Positions 1 through 13,006 are shown, numbered from the stretch's first letter. The stretch: 64,000 nt of DNA from Lacrimispora algidixylanolytica (GCF_003609635.1 NZ_MCIA01000023.1:1-64000); one strand, 5' to 3'. Notes: generated by a model from the sequence alone, not told the origin. A program made the numbers and translations.

Positions 1-2313
<2,313 letters not shown>

Positions 2314-2387
2314 ATATCATTCTTCCTTTCACTACGTCTTTACTATGTTTTCATATTGTGTGCATTTTTCAATGGCACAAAGTAGCA

Positions 2388-2651
2388 TTATAGGCCACTT
2401 TTCTTGCGAATGAGAAAATTTGTAAGTATATCTTGGAGAGGTGGAGCATTATCGTCAAATTCCAGTTTTATTCCCATTTCTCCAAAACGAAAGCAAAAGG
2501 GATTTATCAACATTTCTAAAGCATAATTGAAACGCTTTTCTTTAGAAAGAGACTTATCCAGCTCTATCGTACTTATGTTAGTCAGTTTCTCAACATCTAC
2601 TGTGTTCATATTTACTGTCATAAAATTATCAATCATCTCCTGCGTAAGCAT
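2388..2651 (-). CDS. small element-encoded protein of unknown function
   Basis: The protein has 87 residues, begins MLTQEMIDNFMTVNMNTVD, and contains INPFCFRFGEMGIKLEFDD toward its end. The ATG at 2651 is 9 nt from a perfect AGGAGG (2661-2666); an ATG six bases upstream would leave only 3 nt and is less likely. From memory it resembles short proteins encoded beside serine recombinases in Lachnospiraceae integrative elements (the kind labelled DUF6870), but this cannot be verified here. Its position just upstream of the recombinase, on the same strand, suggests co-transcription and perhaps a role as a directionality or regulatory factor. That role is inference. Confidence 0.65.
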   Translation of the reverse strand: MLTQEMIDNFMTVNMNTVDVEKLTNISTIELDKSLSKEKRFNYALEMLINPFCFRFGEMGIKLEFDDNAPPLQDILTNFLIRKKSGL

Positions 2652-2657
2652 AATCAT

Positions 2658-4758
<2,101 letters not shown>

Positions 4759-4768
4759 CTCTAATCGC

Positions 4769-4796
4769 AAACAGCCTTGAAATTTCAAGGCTGTTT
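4769..4796 (+). terminator. hairpin after the collagen-like gene
   Basis: A perfect palindrome, AAACAGCCTTGAAA followed by its reverse complement, starts 10 bp after the TAG stop. The trailing T tract is short (GTTTGTACT). It most likely ends the collagen-like transcript. Confidence 0.75.
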
Positions 4797-4818
4797 GTAC
4801 TATTAAAGGAGTAGAAAA

Positions 4819-5073
4819 TTGGTGTCAGGGTGTGTACCTAACAGTACTCAGAATCAGATTAATCTAATTATCATACAAAATACGATCACTTATGCGGAAC
4901 CATACTTCGATACCAAAAGCGGTACTATACCGAAGTTTTCCATGAGAAGCGGTTCCTTAACACATTTAAATGAACCCATTTCTGCAGGCACACTTGTGGC
5001 CGTGGTCATAGGCTGGAGAGGAGACGGTGTTACAAAAGCACATTCTTCGGCGGTATCTATATGGAATCAATAA
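4819..5073 (+). CDS. small protein of unknown function downstream of the collagen-like gene
   Basis: The frame encodes 84 residues from a TTG at 4819 (or the next codon, GTG, at 4822), with AAAGGAG 8-11 bp upstream. It contains AEPYFDTKSGTIPKFSMRSG and GTLVAVVIGWRGDGV, with alternating hydrophobic residues typical of beta strands. The composition is similar to carboxyl domains of exosporium collagen-like proteins, so it may be a companion spore-surface subunit or a remnant of a paralogue's carboxyl domain. The family is not recognised with certainty. The non-ATG start and short length keep confidence modest. Confidence 0.5.
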   Translation: MVSGCVPNSTQNQINLIIIQNTITYAEPYFDTKSGTIPKFSMRSGSLTHLNEPISAGTLVAVVIGWRGDGVTKAHSSAVSIWNQ

Positions 5074-5270
5074 CATAATCATCAGGAGGACAACCCAAAA
5101 ACTTGAGCAGGTGCAAAAAATCCCCGAGGTAACAAAGGGAAATACAGACGTATACAAAAATCACTAGTAGTGTTGGAGGTTAAATGTGGCAGCACTTCCT
5201 TCATCGGATCCTCTTGACCAGACTTATAATATAAGATAAGCTTATGAAAAGAATCTTCAGGAGGTTTGCC
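5074..5270 (+). other. intergenic region with a possible 17-residue ORF
   Basis: GGAGG at 5175-5179 is followed at 6 nt by a GTG at 5186 that opens a short frame ending at 5239 (MAALPSSDPLDQTYNIR). A second ribosome-binding-like AGGAGG near 5092 leads into a frame broken by stops. TTGACC at 5214-5219 and TAAGCT at 5237-5242, 17 bp apart, could form a weak promoter for the XRE gene. The region may contain debris of a lost gene. Confidence 0.35.
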
Positions 5271-5876
5271 ATGGAATTCCACGAAAAACTGCAGCAGCTT
5301 CGAAAGCAGAATCAACTAACCCAAGAACAGCTTGCTGAGCAATTATATGTATCACGAACTGCTGTGTCCAAATGGGAAAGCGGCAAGGGATATCCAAATA
5401 TTGAATCCTTAAAATGCATATCCAAACTTTTTTCAGTCACCATTGACGAGTTGCTGTCAAGTGATGAATTAATTGTTCTTGCGGAAACAGAAAACCGCAT
5501 AAACATAAATAAAATCTCTAATTTAATTTATGGCCTATTGGATCTATCCACAATACTATTTCTATTTCTTCCCTTTTACGGCCAACCAGATGGAAGCCAT
5601 GTCCGATTTGTATCACTTATCTCTTACAATGAGTCAAGTACCATACGGCTTACTTATTTTACCTTGCTGATCTTAATGTCTCTTTGGGGAGCTGCAGAAC
5701 TGATCCTACGAATGTTGCAGTATGAAAACGCATTTAAAACAATCAGGATTTTCTCTTTCCTTCTGCATTCCATTGCAATACTGTTATTTATTATGACAAG
5801 ACAGCCTTATATCACTGCTATTTCCTTTGTACTTCTGATTATTAAAACAGTACTATTCGTAAAGCAAGCCAAATAG
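5271..5876 (+). CDS. XRE-family transcriptional regulator with membrane domain
   Basis: The protein has 201 residues. Residues 1-65 form a helix-turn-helix of the XRE/Cro type (LTQEQLAEQLYVSRTAVSKWESGKGYPNIESL). The rest contains about four hydrophobic segments that look like membrane helices. The ATG at 5271 is 6 nt after AGGAGG; an upstream in-frame ATG at 5244 would lack a site. Membrane-tethered XRE regulators of this layout are common in Clostridia, often controlling a nearby transporter or stress gene, but no target is visible here. A strong hairpin terminator follows, so it is probably monocistronic. Confidence 0.88.
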   Translation: MEFHEKLQQLRKQNQLTQEQLAEQLYVSRTAVSKWESGKGYPNIESLKCISKLFSVTIDELLSSDELIVLAETENRININKISNLIYGLLDLSTILFLFLPFYGQPDGSHVRFVSLISYNESSTIRLTYFTLLILMSLWGAAELILRMLQYENAFKTIRIFSFLLHSIAILLFIMTRQPYITAISFVLLIIKTVLFVKQAK

Positions 5877-5907
5877 CTGAATGTCCAATAAACCTTTATA
5901 AAATCAC

Positions 5908-5937
5908 CTCTGACACGTTTCGTGTCGGAGCTTTTTG
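5908..5937 (+). terminator. rho-independent terminator of the XRE gene
   Basis: The stem CTCTGACACG with loop TTT and the arm CGTGTCGGAG (one mismatch) is followed by CTTTTTG. Confidence 0.85.
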
Positions 5938-5957
5938 TAATTGTGACATCAGGTTTC

Positions 5958-5986
5958 TTGCATTTTTTTTACCCTCAATTCATAAT
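5958..5986 (+). promoter_or_regulatory. sigma-A promoter of uppP
   Basis: TTGCAT at 5958-5963 and CATAAT at 5981-5986 are separated by exactly 17 bp. They lie about 75 bp upstream of the uppP ATG. Confidence 0.7.
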
Positions 5987-6063
5987 AGAGAGGTATCCCC
6001 AAACAGACTTACTTTTGTTTCGGGAATCAAAAAATTGACGTGATAAAAGGAGGAAATTTCACT

Positions 6064-6897
6064 ATGAACATTGATATGATTAAAATTTTCAAAGTTATTT
6101 TTCTTGGAATTGTTGAAGGAATTACGGAATGGCTGCCTATTAGCAGTACCGGACATATGTTGATTGTAGATGAATTTCTACAATTAAATGCAAGTAAGGC
6201 ATTTAAAGAGATGTTCTTTGTCGTTATTCAGCTTGGAGCAATCCTTGCAGTTCTTGGAATCTTTTGGGGGAAAATGTTTCCCTTTCAATTCAAGGATAAA
6301 AAAATGCCCTATATTCGAAAAGATGTATTTTCCATTTGGTTCAAAACAGCCTTTGCCTGCATCCCCGGCGCAGCAGCCACCATTCTGTTTGATGATTATA
6401 TTGAAGCTCGTTTCCAAACTCCACTTGTAATAGCAGTCGCCTTGATTTTCTATGGCATCGCTTTTATACAGATTGAAAATTGGAACAAAAAACGTTCCCC
6501 GAAAATAAATAGACTTTCTGATATTACTTGGCAGACCGCTTTTATCATCGGAGTATTTCAGGTTCTTTCCATTATCCCTGGAACATCCCGTTCTGGAGCA
6601 ACAATCATTGGTGCGCTCTTAATTGGTGTATCCCGGGTGGCAGCGGCGGAATTTACATTCTTTATGGCAGTCCCTGTCATGTTTGGTTTAAGTGCGCTAA
6701 AACTAATAAAGTTCGGCTTTCACTTTACTGGATCAGAATTACTTATTTTAGGCATTGGTATGGTTACTGCTTTCTTAGTTTCAATCTTTGTCATAAACTT
6801 TTTAATGAGTTTTATTAAAAAGAACGATTTTAAAATATTTGGTTGGTACCGTATTGCTGTAGGTATCCTTGTTGTAGTTATTTCATTGATTCATTAA
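6064..6897 (+). CDS. uppP: undecaprenyl-diphosphatase (UppP/BacA family)
   Basis: This integral membrane enzyme dephosphorylates undecaprenyl pyrophosphate to recycle the lipid carrier for peptidoglycan and other cell-wall polymers. It can also confer bacitracin resistance. The 277-residue protein carries the two family signatures: GIVEGITEWLPISSTGH near the amino end and IPGTSRSGATI in the middle, with about seven or eight hydrophobic segments. The ATG at 6064 follows AAAGGAGG at 10 nt. A GTG at 6040 lies upstream of that site and was rejected. The gene stands alone between a consensus promoter and a terminator, so it is probably expressed constitutively. Confidence 0.95.
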   Translation: MNIDMIKIFKVIFLGIVEGITEWLPISSTGHMLIVDEFLQLNASKAFKEMFFVVIQLGAILAVLGIFWGKMFPFQFKDKKMPYIRKDVFSIWFKTAFACIPGAAATILFDDYIEARFQTPLVIAVALIFYGIAFIQIENWNKKRSPKINRLSDITWQTAFIIGVFQVLSIIPGTSRSGATIIGALLIGVSRVAAAEFTFFMAVPVMFGLSALKLIKFGFHFTGSELLILGIGMVTAFLVSIFVINFLMSFIKKNDFKIFGWYRIAVGILVVVISLIH

Positions 6898-6926
6898 ACA
6901 TCTGATCAGAGTTAATCGGAGAATAA

Positions 6927-6988
6927 GAAAACCGCCTTTCTTGGAAATGAAAGATACCTTTCTTCCATTTCTAAAAAAGACGGTTTTT
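6927..6988 (+). terminator. rho-independent terminator of uppP
   Basis: A long interrupted stem pairs AAAACCGCCTTTCTTGGAAATG with CATTTCTAAAAAAGACGGTTTT and ends in a T run. Confidence 0.75.
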
Positions 6989-7206
6989 AATGCTTTATTT
7001 TATTTCTCTTTCCTTCTACTCATCATGCTTTTCAGACGCAGACAGGAAAGCTGAGCGATGGAGATAGGGAACCAGAACCGTAGATACGTTTCAATTGCTC
7101 CTCAAACGGCTCAATCAGTTCTCGGTAAGAGTAATTAGTCACCTCTAAGGGCGTTCTAACTGCAGAGCATTGCCTTTTGTTATTTTATGACCAACCGATC
7201 AAAACA
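6989..7206 (-). other. intergenic region with coding-like debris
   Basis: On the minus strand, 7032-7160 is open without a start codon and reads VRTPLEVTNYSYRELIEPFE and onward to a TGA at 7032. The composition looks coding, but the frame is short, has no start or ribosome binding site, and is not recognised. It may be the tail of a lost gene or chance. Nothing else is seen here. Confidence 0.3.
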
Positions 7207-10200
7207 TTAACTGAAATATTTAACTCCAGATTCAAATATCTTCATGTCCTGCTCTCCGTAAATGTTTCTGGCTACGGCCTCACCTCTACGTTCAGAATGA
7301 GCCATCTTTCCAAAAATACGTCCGTCAGGGCTTGTAATACCCTCAATTGCCATAAAGGAGCCGTTAGGATTCCAACTCTCGTCCATGGTAGGGCAACCAT
7401 TGCCATCTACATACTGAGTTGCCACCTGGCCATTTTTAAACAGCTTATCAAGCCATTCTCCTGTTGCCACGAAACGGCCTTCTCCATGAGAAGCTGGATT
7501 ACAGTACACACTGCCTAATTCTGCTCCTGAAAGCCATGGTGACTTGTTGCTAACAACCTTGGTGTATACCATCTTTGAGATGTGACGCCCAATGGTGTTC
7601 ATCGCTAGAGTTGGAGAATCATCCCTTTGCTCCACAATGGTTCCTTCCGGTACCAGTCCAAGCTTAATGAGAGCCTGGAACCCATTGCAGACTCCTAACA
7701 TCAATCCGTCTCTTTGATTGAGAAGATTGTTGATTTCCTCTTTTATGAGTTCATTGCGGAACACGGCTGCAAAGAATTTGGCAGAACCATCTGGCTCGTC
7801 ACCTGCGGAAAACCCCCCCGGGAACATAACAATCTGTGAATTTCGAATATCGTTTTTATATAGTTCAACAGATTCCCTGATACCTTCTGCACTTAGGTTT
7901 TTAAATACTCTTGTGGTCACATTGGCACCAGCGAGAGCAAATGCTTTCGTGCTGTCATATTCACAGTTGGTTCCTGGAAAAACTGGAATGAATACATTTG
8001 GTTTTGCAACCTTGTTCTTGCAAACGTAAATATGGTCTTTCTGAAACAACTCCTCACGTACCAGAGTCTTCTCTACTCCCGACTCAGTAGGGAATACCTC
8101 TTCCAGAGTGTCTGTCCAGGATTTTACCGCGTCTTCCAGGGTAATTGTTGCATCTCCATACGTAAATGTCTCTTTCTCTGTTACCTGGCCTAAGAGGGTG
8201 TAGGAGAATGAAAGCTCTGATAATTTATCTTCCGGAATTTCACAAATGATATTTCCCCAACCTGCTGCAAAGAAATCTTCCGGTTTTACGTTCTCTTCTA
8301 TTGATACGCCAAGCTTATTGCCAAAAGCCATCTTACTGACTGCTTCGCAGATTCCATGATTCTCCACTGCATAAGCAGATAGAATACGTCCAGCTAAAAT
8401 ATCTGCAAACAGCGCCTCATATCCTTCCATGATCTGGCTGTAATCCGGTAAATCATAGGAATCCTTTTGGATTGAGAACAGAACAATTTTACTACCTGCC
8501 TTTTTAAATTCAGGGGTAATGATATGCTTCTGATTTGCTATGTCCACAGCAAAGGATACAAGAGTAGGGGGCACATCAATATCCTGGAAGGTACCTGACA
8601 TACTGTCCTTGCCTCCAATGGAAGGCAGACCAAATCCTATTTGGGCATGGTACGCGCCAAGAAGTGCTGCAAAAGGCTGACTCCAACGAGTTCCTTCTTC
8701 AGACATTCTTCTAAAATATTCCTGGAAGGTAAAACGAATCTTTTTATAATCTCCACCTGCTGCCACGATCTTTGCTACGGAGGATAAAACAGCGTATATA
8801 GCCCCATGATAAGGACTCCAGCTAGATAAATAAGGATCAAACCCATAACTCATCATAGTAACGGTATCTGTAGTCCCTTCAAGCAAAGGAAGCTTCGCTA
8901 CCATACACTGTGTTTCTGTCATCTGGTATTTGCCACCAAAGGGCATGAATACACTGCCTGCTCCGATGGAACCATCAAACATCTCCACAAGCCCTTTCTG
9001 GGAGCATACATTTATATTAGAGAGCACTTGTAGCCAAGATTTTTTAATGTCTGTTATCTTTTTCTTCTCAAATACATTGCCAGTTTTATTTGGAACCTCT
9101 AAAATAACGGAGGCCTCCAGATGAGCACCGTTGGTATCAAGAAATGCCCGGCAGATATCCACGATGGTTTTCCCTCTCCAGCTCATAACCAATCGTTTTT
9201 CTTTTGTTACCTCTGCAACAACAACTGCCTCTAAATTCTCTTCTGCTGCAAAAGAAAGGAATTGATCTCTGTCCTTAGGATCAATGACAACAGCCATACG
9301 CTCCTGGGACTCGGAAATTGCAATCTCAGTCCCATCAAGTCCTGCATATTTTTTCGGAACTTTATCAAGATCAATTTTCAATCCATCTGCCAGCTCGCCG
9401 ATGGCAACCGAAACTCCGCCCGCTCCGAAATCGTTACACTTCTTAATAAGTTTACTTACTTCTTCTCTACGAAACAGACGCTGAATCTTACGCTCTGTAG
9501 GGGCATTTCCCTTCTGCACCTCAGCACCGCAGGTTTCAATGGAAGCCTCTGTATGAACCTTAGAAGAACCAGTAGCACCACCACAACCATCACGACCTGT
9601 ACGGCCACCAAGAAGAATGATGATATCTCCTGGATCAGAGGTCTCGCGAATGACGTTGGCTCGTTTGGCAGCTCCCATAACAGCTCCAATTTCCATTCTC
9701 TTTGCCACGTAATTTGGATGATAGATCTCTTTTACAAATCCGGTTGCAAGTCCGATCTGGTTTCCGTAGGAGCTATAACCCTTAGCCGCCCCAGTAACAA
9801 TCTTTCTCTGGGGAAGTTTTCCCTTTAGTGTCTCATGAAGAGGCTTAGTCGGGTCGGCTGCTCCGGTAATACGCATTGCCTGATAAACATAGGTACGTCC
9901 GGATAGTGGATCACGGATGGCTCCGCCAAGACAAGTGGCGGCACCACCAAAAGGCTCAATCTCTGTTGGGTGGTTATGCGTTTCATTTTTAAAGTTAACT
10001 AGCCACTCCTCTTCCACTCCATCTACTAAAACAGGAACTACGATGCTGCAGGCATTGATCTCTTCTGAAATCTCCAGATCTTCAAGCTTTCCTTCCTTAC
10101 GAAGTTTTCTCATTGCCATGAGAGCAAGGTCCATAAGGCATACGTATTTATCACTCTTTCCCTGCAAAACCTCTTCCCGATCCGCCAGGTACTGATTGTA

Positions 10201-10956
10201 GGTATCTTCTATTGGTTCTCTATAATCTCCATCTGTAAATGACACATCCTTTAACTCAGTCTGGAAGGTGGTATGGCGGCAGTGATCGGACCAATACGTA
10301 TCCAGCACACGTATCTCTGTCATGGTAGGATCCCTGTGCTCCTCACCTTTATAATAATTCTGGATATGCAAGAAATCCTGAAACGTCATAGCAAGATTCA
10401 GTCCTTCGTACAGCTCTTTTAATTCATTTTCATTTAGATCCTGAAACCCAACAAATTTTAATACATCTGCAGGTGTTTCAAATGTGGTCACCAAAGTCTC
10501 CGGTTTTGTCTCGTCTGCTTCTCTAGAGTCTACCGGGTTGATGCAAAATGATTTGATCTCTAAAACCTGATCCGGGGTAAAGGTGCCAGAAATAACATAG
10601 GTCACTGCAGATTTGATCACAGGCTCCTCATCTTCTTTTAAAAGCTTGATGCACTGCTCTGCGGAATCTGCCCTTTGATCAAACTGACCAGGGAGATATT
10701 CAACGGAGAAAACAAGATCTTCTTCCTCAGCAATATATTCTTCTAGATAATACTCGTCCACTGGAGGCTCGGAAAAAATGGTAGTAAGAGCCAACCCATA
10801 GATTTCATCAGACAGATTTTCCATATCATAACGGATCAAAACCCGCACGCCCTTAACATTAGAAATGCCAAGATAGCTTTTGATCTCTTCTTTTAATTCA
10901 TTGGCTTTAACGGCATAGGCTGGTTTTTTCTCCACGTATACTCTTCTTACACTCAT
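7207..10956 (-). CDS. purL: phosphoribosylformylglycinamidine synthase, single-chain (PurL with fused PurQ domain)
   Basis: This enzyme catalyses the fourth step of purine synthesis, converting FGAR, glutamine and ATP to FGAM. The 1,249-residue protein is the long single-chain form. An amino-terminal PurS-like region is followed by two AIR-synthase-like catalytic halves (NETHNHPTEIEPFGGAATC; GLPSIGGKDSMSGTF). The carboxyl end is a class I glutamine amidotransferase with the nucleophile motif MLGVCNGFQ and a late SHGEGR histidine. The ATG at 10956 sits 5-6 nt after AAGGAGG; an ATG at 10989 lacks a site. No other purine gene adjoins it, so it appears to be an isolated purine gene with its own promoter. 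Confidence 0.97.
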   Translation of the reverse strand: MSVRRVYVEKKPAYAVKANELKEEIKSYLGISNVKGVRVLIRYDMENLSDEIYGLALTTIFSEPPVDEYYLEEYIAEEEDLVFSVEYLPGQFDQRADSAEQCIKLLKEDEEPVIKSAVTYVISGTFTPDQVLEIKSFCINPVDSREADETKPETLVTTFETPADVLKFVGFQDLNENELKELYEGLNLAMTFQDFLHIQNYYKGEEHRDPTMTEIRVLDTYWSDHCRHTTFQTELKDVSFTDGDYREPIEDTYNQYLADREEVLQGKSDKYVCLMDLALMAMRKLRKEGKLEDLEISEEINACSIVVPVLVDGVEEEWLVNFKNETHNHPTEIEPFGGAATCLGGAIRDPLSGRTYVYQAMRITGAADPTKPLHETLKGKLPQRKIVTGAAKGYSSYGNQIGLATGFVKEIYHPNYVAKRMEIGAVMGAAKRANVIRETSDPGDIIILLGGRTGRDGCGGATGSSKVHTEASIETCGAEVQKGNAPTERKIQRLFRREEVSKLIKKCNDFGAGGVSVAIGELADGLKIDLDKVPKKYAGLDGTEIAISESQERMAVVIDPKDRDQFLSFAAEENLEAVVVAEVTKEKRLVMSWRGKTIVDICRAFLDTNGAHLEASVILEVPNKTGNVFEKKKITDIKKSWLQVLSNINVCSQKGLVEMFDGSIGAGSVFMPFGGKYQMTETQCMVAKLPLLEGTTDTVTMMSYGFDPYLSSWSPYHGAIYAVLSSVAKIVAAGGDYKKIRFTFQEYFRRMSEEGTRWSQPFAALLGAYHAQIGFGLPSIGGKDSMSGTFQDIDVPPTLVSFAVDIANQKHIITPEFKKAGSKIVLFSIQKDSYDLPDYSQIMEGYEALFADILAGRILSAYAVENHGICEAVSKMAFGNKLGVSIEENVKPEDFFAAGWGNIICEIPEDKLSELSFSYTLLGQVTEKETFTYGDATITLEDAVKSWTDTLEEVFPTESGVEKTLVREELFQKDHIYVCKNKVAKPNVFIPVFPGTNCEYDSTKAFALAGANVTTRVFKNLSAEGIRESVELYKNDIRNSQIVMFPGGFSAGDEPDGSAKFFAAVFRNELIKEEINNLLNQRDGLMLGVCNGFQALIKLGLVPEGTIVEQRDDSPTLAMNTIGRHISKMVYTKVVSNKSPWLSGAELGSVYCNPASHGEGRFVATGEWLDKLFKNGQVATQYVDGNGCPTMDESWNPNGSFMAIEGITSPDGRIFGKMAHSERRGEAVARNIYGEQDMKIFESGVKYFS

Positions 10957-10999
10957 AATTTCCTCCTTGTAAAGAATCCATTGGTCCATTTATACCAAC

Positions 11000-11029
11000 A
11001 TCATACCATAAGATACATCAATAAGTGAA
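11000..11029 (-). promoter_or_regulatory. possible promoter of purL
   Basis: On the minus strand TTCACT (complement of 11024-11029) and TATGAT (complement of 11000-11005) are 18 bp apart. The -10 is good and the -35 is weak. No purine riboswitch fold was recognised in the short leader. Confidence 0.4.
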
Positions 11030-11143
11030 ATTAATATATCTTATGTTATTAATCAGTACAATTAATATAAAATGCTCTTAATTCTCTTTTACCACTTATT
11101 TCTGGCCTCATTCGACAATTTTCGATATTTTTTTCAAAAATGC

Positions 11144-11172
11144 TTGAAAGTTTAATTAAATTACAATATAGT
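11144..11172 (+). promoter_or_regulatory. sigma-A promoter of the small orphan gene
   Basis: TTGAAA at 11144-11149 and TATAGT at 11167-11172 are 17 bp apart. The promoter overlaps an upstream in-frame ATG (11140), which argues that the real start is the ATG at 11209. Confidence 0.75.
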
Positions 11173-11208
11173 AATAAAGGATTTTTTACTAAAGGAGCGC
11201 AATATAAT

Positions 11209-11526
11209 ATGGATCTTAATCAACAATTAAAAGAATTATCCCAGAAATATTTATTTGAGGACACAAACTTCAAAACAGATGAGCAAGCACCAAACCTGGA
11301 GGTGTGCTTAACCCTACAGGAAGATCATATCGAATGTTTCATTGAAAAAGCGAGTCAGCTTAATTCAATCATTGAATCCTGTTCTAATATGATTACTATG
11401 TTTGATACCTCTGTGCCAAAGGAAATTTTGATGCAGACATCTCTTCGTTGCGGGAAGGACAATCAGCTTTACATCCGCACCACTCCCTCCATGCTGAATA
11501 TACTGGTGGAAACACTGTTTGGTTAA
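11209..11526 (+). CDS. conserved-looking small protein of unknown function
   Basis: The protein has 105 residues, is acidic and soluble, and begins MDLNQQLKELSQKYLFEDTN. No family is recognised. It has its own promoter and a strong terminator, and AAAGGAG lies about 12 nt before the ATG at 11209. Helix-rich composition with scattered Leu and Ile suggests a small alpha-helical protein. It is divergent from purL with no evident functional link. Confidence 0.65.
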   Translation: MDLNQQLKELSQKYLFEDTNFKTDEQAPNLEVCLTLQEDHIECFIEKASQLNSIIESCSNMITMFDTSVPKEILMQTSLRCGKDNQLYIRTTPSMLNILVETLFG

Positions 11527-11566
11527 GGATCAATATTCTTCACATAACGTGAGACGGGTCCCATGG

Positions 11567-11614
11567 AAACAGGGGAAGCTGACCGGTCATACTGCCGGCC
11601 TGTTTCCCCTGTTT
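11567..11614. terminator. bidirectional rho-independent terminator
   Basis: AAACAGGGGAA pairs with TTCCCCTGTTT around an internal CCGG-containing hairpin, and AT-rich tails lie on both sides. It separates the rightward orphan gene from the leftward phosphatase gene. Confidence 0.8.
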
Positions 11615-11639
11615 GTATTTTAGTAAGTCTTTTGACCGA

Positions 11640-12248
11640 TTATTTAAGGTGAGAGCTTTCATTTCTTTCTAATAATAGAAACTCTTCTGTCACCGGATTA
11701 AACTCTAAGGTAGTGATGCTGGCATTTTCTACGATGCCAGGATCTTTTTTTGTATCATACCCCATCATGAATGAAAATAAATGCTTCAAGGTGGCTCCAT
11801 GAGACACAATGGCTACATCTTCCATTCCTGCAGTGATTTTTCGTATCTCATTCCATGCGCCTATGCAACGGCCTTGAATATGCTCCAGCACTTCACCGCC
11901 AGGAGGAGATACCATCTCTGGTTTGACGGTCCATCCCTTAAATTCCTCTGGATATTCTTTTTGAATCTCAGCCCATGTAAGCCCTTCCCATTTGCCAAAT
12001 TCCACTTCTACAAGCTGTTTCATGGAACAAATTTCAGTATTTTGTCTCTCACCAATCATAGCTGCTGTATTGGCTGCACGTTTCAGAGGACTAGAAAATA
12101 TCTTAGCCACCGGCCTTGTATCCATGGCTTCTGCCAGCTTTAGAGCCTGTCCCCGTCCAGTTTCATTTAAAGGTATATCATGAGTTCCCTGAATTTTACC
12201 TGCTATGTTCCAATCCGTCTGTCCATGACGTATCAGATATATCTTCAT
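11640..12248 (-). CDS. histidine phosphatase family protein (phosphoglycerate mutase-like)
   Basis: This 202-residue member of the phosphohistidine phosphatase superfamily has the catalytic motif LIRHGQTDWN at residues 4-13, the second arginine in SSPLKRAANTA and the second histidine in VSHGATLKHL. Proteins of this group include alpha-ribazole phosphatase (CobC), sugar-phosphate phosphatases and broad-specificity PhoE-like enzymes. The substrate cannot be told from sequence alone, and no cobalamin genes adjoin it. The ATG at 12248 follows GGAG. The gene lies 18 bp downstream of the sigma-like gene on the same strand and is probably co-transcribed with it. Confidence 0.9.
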   Translation of the reverse strand: MKIYLIRHGQTDWNIAGKIQGTHDIPLNETGRGQALKLAEAMDTRPVAKIFSSPLKRAANTAAMIGERQNTEICSMKQLVEVEFGKWEGLTWAEIQKEYPEEFKGWTVKPEMVSPPGGEVLEHIQGRCIGAWNEIRKITAGMEDVAIVSHGATLKHLFSFMMGYDTKKDPGIVENASITTLEFNPVTEEFLLLERNESSHLK

Positions 12249-12266
12249 CCTTTTTCTCCAAATCTA

Positions 12267-12866
12267 TTATCCTTTGTAGTCTTCATCCTCTTGTTCAATT
12301 AAATCAAATCCATCTGCACCTTCCAGTGCTTCCATATCCATATCTTCTGTATTAATACTCATGGCATCCAAAGCGATCTTCATAATTCCATGGATCTCTT
12401 CCACTGTCATCTTCATCTTATCCGCTAGTTCATCAATGGTAGCTTCTCGTCCCAGCTCTTTTGCAAGGACTGATGAGACAGTCTGAAGCACGTTGACTCT
12501 GGCCGCCAACTCTTCTGCGGTCTGTTCTGCTGACACCTCTTCCTGCACTGCTTCAAGAAGGAATTCGTTCATAAGATCACCAGCGAAACGATCAAACTCC
12601 TCTTTTGTTGGAGAACCGTCATATCGCTCTACTGCCATCATGAGTGCCATGTTCGCTTCCTGAACAAGATCGGTAAGCAGTACTCCCTTACCATCAAATT
12701 CCTTAGCATAGGAAAGAGCTGTTTTTAGATTCCCTTCCACAAGACGCTTTTTAGCCTCTTTATTGCCTTCTTTTATATTTTTCAAAAGCATCTCAGTCTC
12801 TTCTTTCGTACATGGACTGATGTCTTCCATTTCTTCTAAATACATCTGGTAAAAATCATCGTTCAT
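12267..12866 (-). CDS. sigma-70-like protein lacking region 4
   Basis: The protein has 199 residues. Residues about 30-85 resemble sigma-70 regions 1.2-2.2 (GNKEAKKRLVEGNLKTALSYAK; LLTDLVQEANMALMMAVERYD). Residues about 125-175 resemble region 3 (LAKELGREATIDELADKMKM...VEEIHGIMKIA). The aromatic, basic region 2.3-2.4 that melts and reads the -10 is replaced by an acidic stretch. There is no region 4 helix-turn-helix, and the tail is strongly acidic. It may bind RNA polymerase core as a sigma-like decoy or regulator, or be a relic; this is inference. The gene is divergent from a LysR regulator and precedes a histidine phosphatase gene. Confidence 0.75.
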   Translation of the reverse strand: MNDDFYQMYLEEMEDISPCTKEETEMLLKNIKEGNKEAKKRLVEGNLKTALSYAKEFDGKGVLLTDLVQEANMALMMAVERYDGSPTKEEFDRFAGDLMNEFLLEAVQEEVSAEQTAEELAARVNVLQTVSSVLAKELGREATIDELADKMKMTVEEIHGIMKIALDAMSINTEDMDMEALEGADGFDLIEQEDEDYKG

Positions 12867-12948
12867 ATATTCTTTCCACTCCTTTTTCGTTCATTCCTGA
12901 TACCTGTGCCCGTTACTATACCGCACCCCAGGAAATTTGTCAAATTCC

Positions 12949-12978
12949 TTTACAAACCAATCATTATCGTGATAGAAT
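12949..12978 (+). promoter_or_regulatory. promoter of the lysR-type gene
   Basis: TTTACA at 12949-12954 and TAGAAT at 12973-12978 are 18 bp apart, just upstream of the AAGGAGG site before the ATG at 13007. Confidence 0.6.
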
Positions 12979-13006
12979 AGCCTTATACTTATAAGGAGGA
13001 CTAATA

